A stretch of DNA of 64,000 bases from Burhinus oedicnemus (taxonomy: Eukaryota; Chordata; Aves; Charadriiformes; Burhinidae): the NCBI GenBank assembly GCA_008921705.1, contig VFFE01006670.1:324965-388964 (forward strand), written 5' to 3'. Both the position numbers and the translations under genes were made by a program. The notes beneath the pieces are model-generated. The model did not search any database. It had not been told where the DNA came from and was given only the letters and a program-made list of their open reading frames with translations. Below, piece by piece: positions 61,311 to 64,000 of this stretch. Every line of letters begins with the position of its first letter. The stretch's first letter is position 1.

Positions 61311-62317
61311 GTACGTGCAGCCAAGCCTGTTTTAACACACAGTGAGAGAACGGCAGATGATGTTTTTCAGTGAGGGATAAAATGTGTGGAATAAGAACAC
61401 AAACTTCTGGTCATTTTGTTTTTAATATATACATATAGTGGGAGACTCTCCCAAGGATGGGGAGATCGTTTCCAGCCTAGGGTGAGGTACAGCGTGGCAG
61501 GCTGGCACACGTGCTTGGGTTCTGCATGCAACAAGTTTGGCAATGAGAGCTGGGCTTTTCTGTCCATGGTCTACCAGGTCCATCAAGCTGCAGAGTTTCC
61601 TCTGCTGAGGGTTTTGATGAGCAAAGCAGGTTCAGGGCTAAGGTTCTGCAAACGCTTGGGTGCAAAATTAGATTTCTGGTGGCACGGAGAGGAGACTAAA
61701 ACAGGGAAGGACAATGACGCAGGGTGGGATTTAACTGAGCTCACCAGACATGGCTTGCTAAGAAAAAAAACAAACCCACAGAACTCAAAAGAGGAAGACT
61801 GTTCTGCCTTTTAGTTCACCCGGGCAGTGTTTTAGGTAGTCAGCAATGTCTTAGTGGCACAGAGTCTGCCTCTACAGCCAGCACAACTGCTGGTGAGCAT
61901 GGCATCCAGAAATCCAAGGATTTCCTAGGGTTTGGGGCATATCTTGGCTGTTGCCCGTCTTTCTCAAAACACACCAGCAAAGCGAACAACACATGCTGTG
62001 TTCTGTGAGTCTTCGTCTGTTATTTTCTGAGGACAACTTGCAGCAATTGCAGGGTTGCTGCCTCAACAGGCGGTGGGTCTCATCCATGCAGGTCAAACAC
62101 TGGGCTCCCTGGCGGACTTTGATTAAAGCCTTTTGTGGAAAACCTTCTCCTGGAAGGTGCTGATCCAAGGATGACAGTGGAAGCACTGGTATTGTAACCG
62201 TGTCCCCTAAAAAACAGGATTTGAATGTATAACCAGAGCAGCAAACAGTGCAGAGACCAGAAAACTAGGAAAACTCTAGGACTGAGCAAAAGCCTTTCCC
62301 TTTCCATGGAAATCTTA

Positions 62318-62356
62318 CAGGTGTTTTCCAACCTGAATGATTCTATGATTCTATGA
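62318..62356 (+). mobile_element. Short CR1 3' tail
   Basis: GTGTTTTCCAACCTGAATGA followed by TTCTATGATTCTATGAA is the terminal signature of CR1 in + orientation. Upstream similarity is not evident, so only the end is annotated. Confidence 0.7.
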
Positions 62357-63266
62357 AATCTAAGTAAATGTATTCCCATAAGTCCTGTAGTTCTTCGTCC
62401 GTTGGCATCTTTCACTTCAGATTGGGACATTTTAAAAGCAGAGTGCACATGTGGATGCAAAAACTGAGCTTCAGTGGAATAAAACTGTAAAAAGAAGGGA
62501 TACACATGATTGAAAACAGATGGAGAGTCTCGAACTCTGCAATTCCACCTTTGGGGGACACTGTAGGATGGGTTGTGCTGCTGGACCCCACGGTCTGCCA
62601 CCTCCCCAAGCCTGTGTCACACAGCTCCAGGCAATTACCTGGGAGCTGAAATCTTTTACATCAGCAGAAAATGAGTTTCAGCTTAGTTACACAGCAGATT
62701 CTCTCGCTCTGCCTCTTTCAGCGTCACCCAGCTCTTCTCCCGGCCGGCCGGGGCTGCAGGAGTCACTGGGGAGGACACAGCTTTGGGGTTGGGTCTTCTG
62801 TTCTCATTGGGCCAGTGGCGCCTGTGGGAGTAGGAAGAATTGGAGATGTCCAAATTATGACAACTTGCAGAGATTTGAATTTTTCCTAATCCTGAAGGCT
62901 CACCCCCTCATTTTTCTGCCCTGTAAACTACCCAATGAGACAGGTGGAACAGGAGTGGTGTGTTTGATGGAGGAAGGAGACCGTAAGGATAAAGAAAGCA
63001 GCACTGCACTGTGGCCTGCAGGTTTCTGTTTGCTTTACACAGCTGCTGTATTCACCCATCAGTCATTTGTCGTATGGCCGTTAAGGGCCTTTCTGCAACA
63101 AGTCATCAAAGCAATGTCTAACAAGCAGAAGTTAATCTTGTAACTGAGAAGGTCACACGTTAAAGAAATGAGCCTGATGCCAGTGGGTGGTTCAGGTCCA
63201 GTAGGTCCTCAGAGCCAGGGAGCTTGTGATTTTAGGAGGCCTCCCAGCCTCACTGATGCATTTACA

Positions 63267-63283
63267 TCCTGTAGGGGGCAGTG
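63267..63283 (+). promoter_or_regulatory. CTCF-like site
   Basis: CCTGTAGGGGGCAGTG matches the core of the CTCF motif (CC...AG-GGGGC-[AG]-G). It lies about 2 kb downstream of the second TOX2 exon. Occupancy is not known. Confidence 0.4.
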
Positions 63284-64000
63284 TGTGGGGGTGTGTACAC
63301 GTGCAGGGAAGGGAGAAGTAGTTATAGCCCAGATTCCAGTTGGATCAGTGATCTCTTTCCATAGTCATTAAAATCACAGTGTCCATGAGGTTCCTGCTCT
63401 CCCTGGGTTCAACATCTAAGAAGGCACCAAGCCACCAGTTTATAGGATAATACCTGTCACCAGTGAATTGCCCCAGTCTGCGTCTGTTGTTAAGCATACC
63501 TTCTGCTGCCTCTCCAGAGCAGGTCCATGCAGGGGCTGGTGCCCATGCCCTTCATCCCCCTGCACGAGCCTTCACCGTCACTCTGACCATGGCTCACTCC
63601 TTTGGGGGACGCGGTTGCTCTGGGGCAGCAAGGCGCTGGCTCGCCGGGGCTTGCCTTTACCCGTGAACGCGGTTTAGGTTGTTCAAGCATCTTCCGCAGC
63701 CCAGGGCTGGGCTGTTGTCTCGTCCTGTGCTGCATCACACCTGGTAAACCCCAGCAAAACCAGGCAAAATCCGTATCTGCTCTGCTCCCTCTTGGGAGCT
63801 GCTGGCTCCAGGCAGCCTTGCAGGCAGCGTCTGTTTTCCATAAATACCGTTTGCTCTTTGGTGCTGCCTAAGCAGGACCAACTGTAAGACCATCGTCATG
63901 GCTGTGGTTGGACTGCGCCTGTTGCCGGCTCCTTCGCTTGGTCAACGGCTGTGAGGAGAGCGGGTCCCCCCCGCGGCACTTAAGTGAATCAAACAGGATT

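Larger units (their letters stand above)
61311..64000 (+). other. TOX2: TOX2 intron downstream of the second exon (partial)
   Basis: This intron starts with GTACGT and is cut by the window end. No HMG-box exon was found. It contains a short CR1 tail near 62318-62356 and a CTCF-like motif near 63267-63283. The open frames here, such as a 207-codon frame at 62520-63143, have no recognisable domain and look like chance frames. Confidence 0.9.

Noticed and set aside
62520..63143. 207-codon + strand open frame after the second TOX2 exon
   Set aside because: No similarity to the TOX2 HMG-box exon or any known family; no flanking splice sites that fit phase 0.
1..64000. CRISPR arrays, bacterial operons, toxin or phage-like systems
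   Set aside because: No regularly spaced repeats, no ribosome binding sites, no compact gene runs; the window is plainly vertebrate intronic DNA.

Overview
The window is vertebrate, almost certainly avian, genomic DNA. It has no operons, ribosome binding sites or long intronless genes. It carries several CR1 LINE fragments with the typical avian/reptilian 3' tail (ATTCTATGATTCTATG or ATTCTGTGATG) and no primate- or rodent-type SINEs. The low interspersed-repeat content fits a bird better than a crocodilian or turtle, but the species cannot be named from this sequence.

Only one gene can be identified with confidence. TOX2 (HMG-box transcription factor of the TOX family) lies on the + strand and is represented by two internal coding exons, 22083-22328 (82 codons) and 61071-61310 (80 codons). 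Their translations join in phase 0 and together form the N-terminal, pre-HMG part of the protein. The upstream coding exon(s), the HMG-box exons and the 3' end lie outside the window. Everything else is intron: at least 22.1 kb upstream, a complete 38.7 kb intron between the exons, and 2.7 kb of the next intron. Most open reading frames in these introns look like chance frames.

Layout. 1-22082: intron with AT-rich blocks that look like conserved non-coding elements (about 5.26-6.06, 11.24-11.47, 12.9-13.64, 19.48-20.0 and 20.95-21.27 kb) and a GC-rich patch at 20.56-20.83 kb. 22083-22328: TOX2 exon. 22329-61070: long intron with more AT-rich candidate elements (22.93-23.7, 27.88-28.46 with a perfect RFX X-box, 31.2-32.0, 44.62-45.08, 46.14-46.34, 54.09-54.37 and 55.77-55.97 kb), an intronic CpG-dense, G-rich patch at 44.37-44.60 kb, simple repeats including a (TTC)n tract, a G-quadruplex run at 51.5 kb, and a cluster of CR1 elements between 52.2 and 58.7 kb. 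61071-61310: TOX2 exon. 61311-64000: intron with a CTCF-like site.

The least expected item is a coding-like open frame on the minus strand at 54370-54638. It has a plausible splice acceptor and a lysine/glutamate-rich C-terminal sequence that I do not recognise. It could be the last exon of an undescribed gene nested antisense in the TOX2 intron. The other candidates are mostly regulatory or structural: the X-box, the CpG patch beside a homeobox-site-rich block, and hairpin-forming repeats. All conservation statements are inferred from composition and need alignment to confirm.
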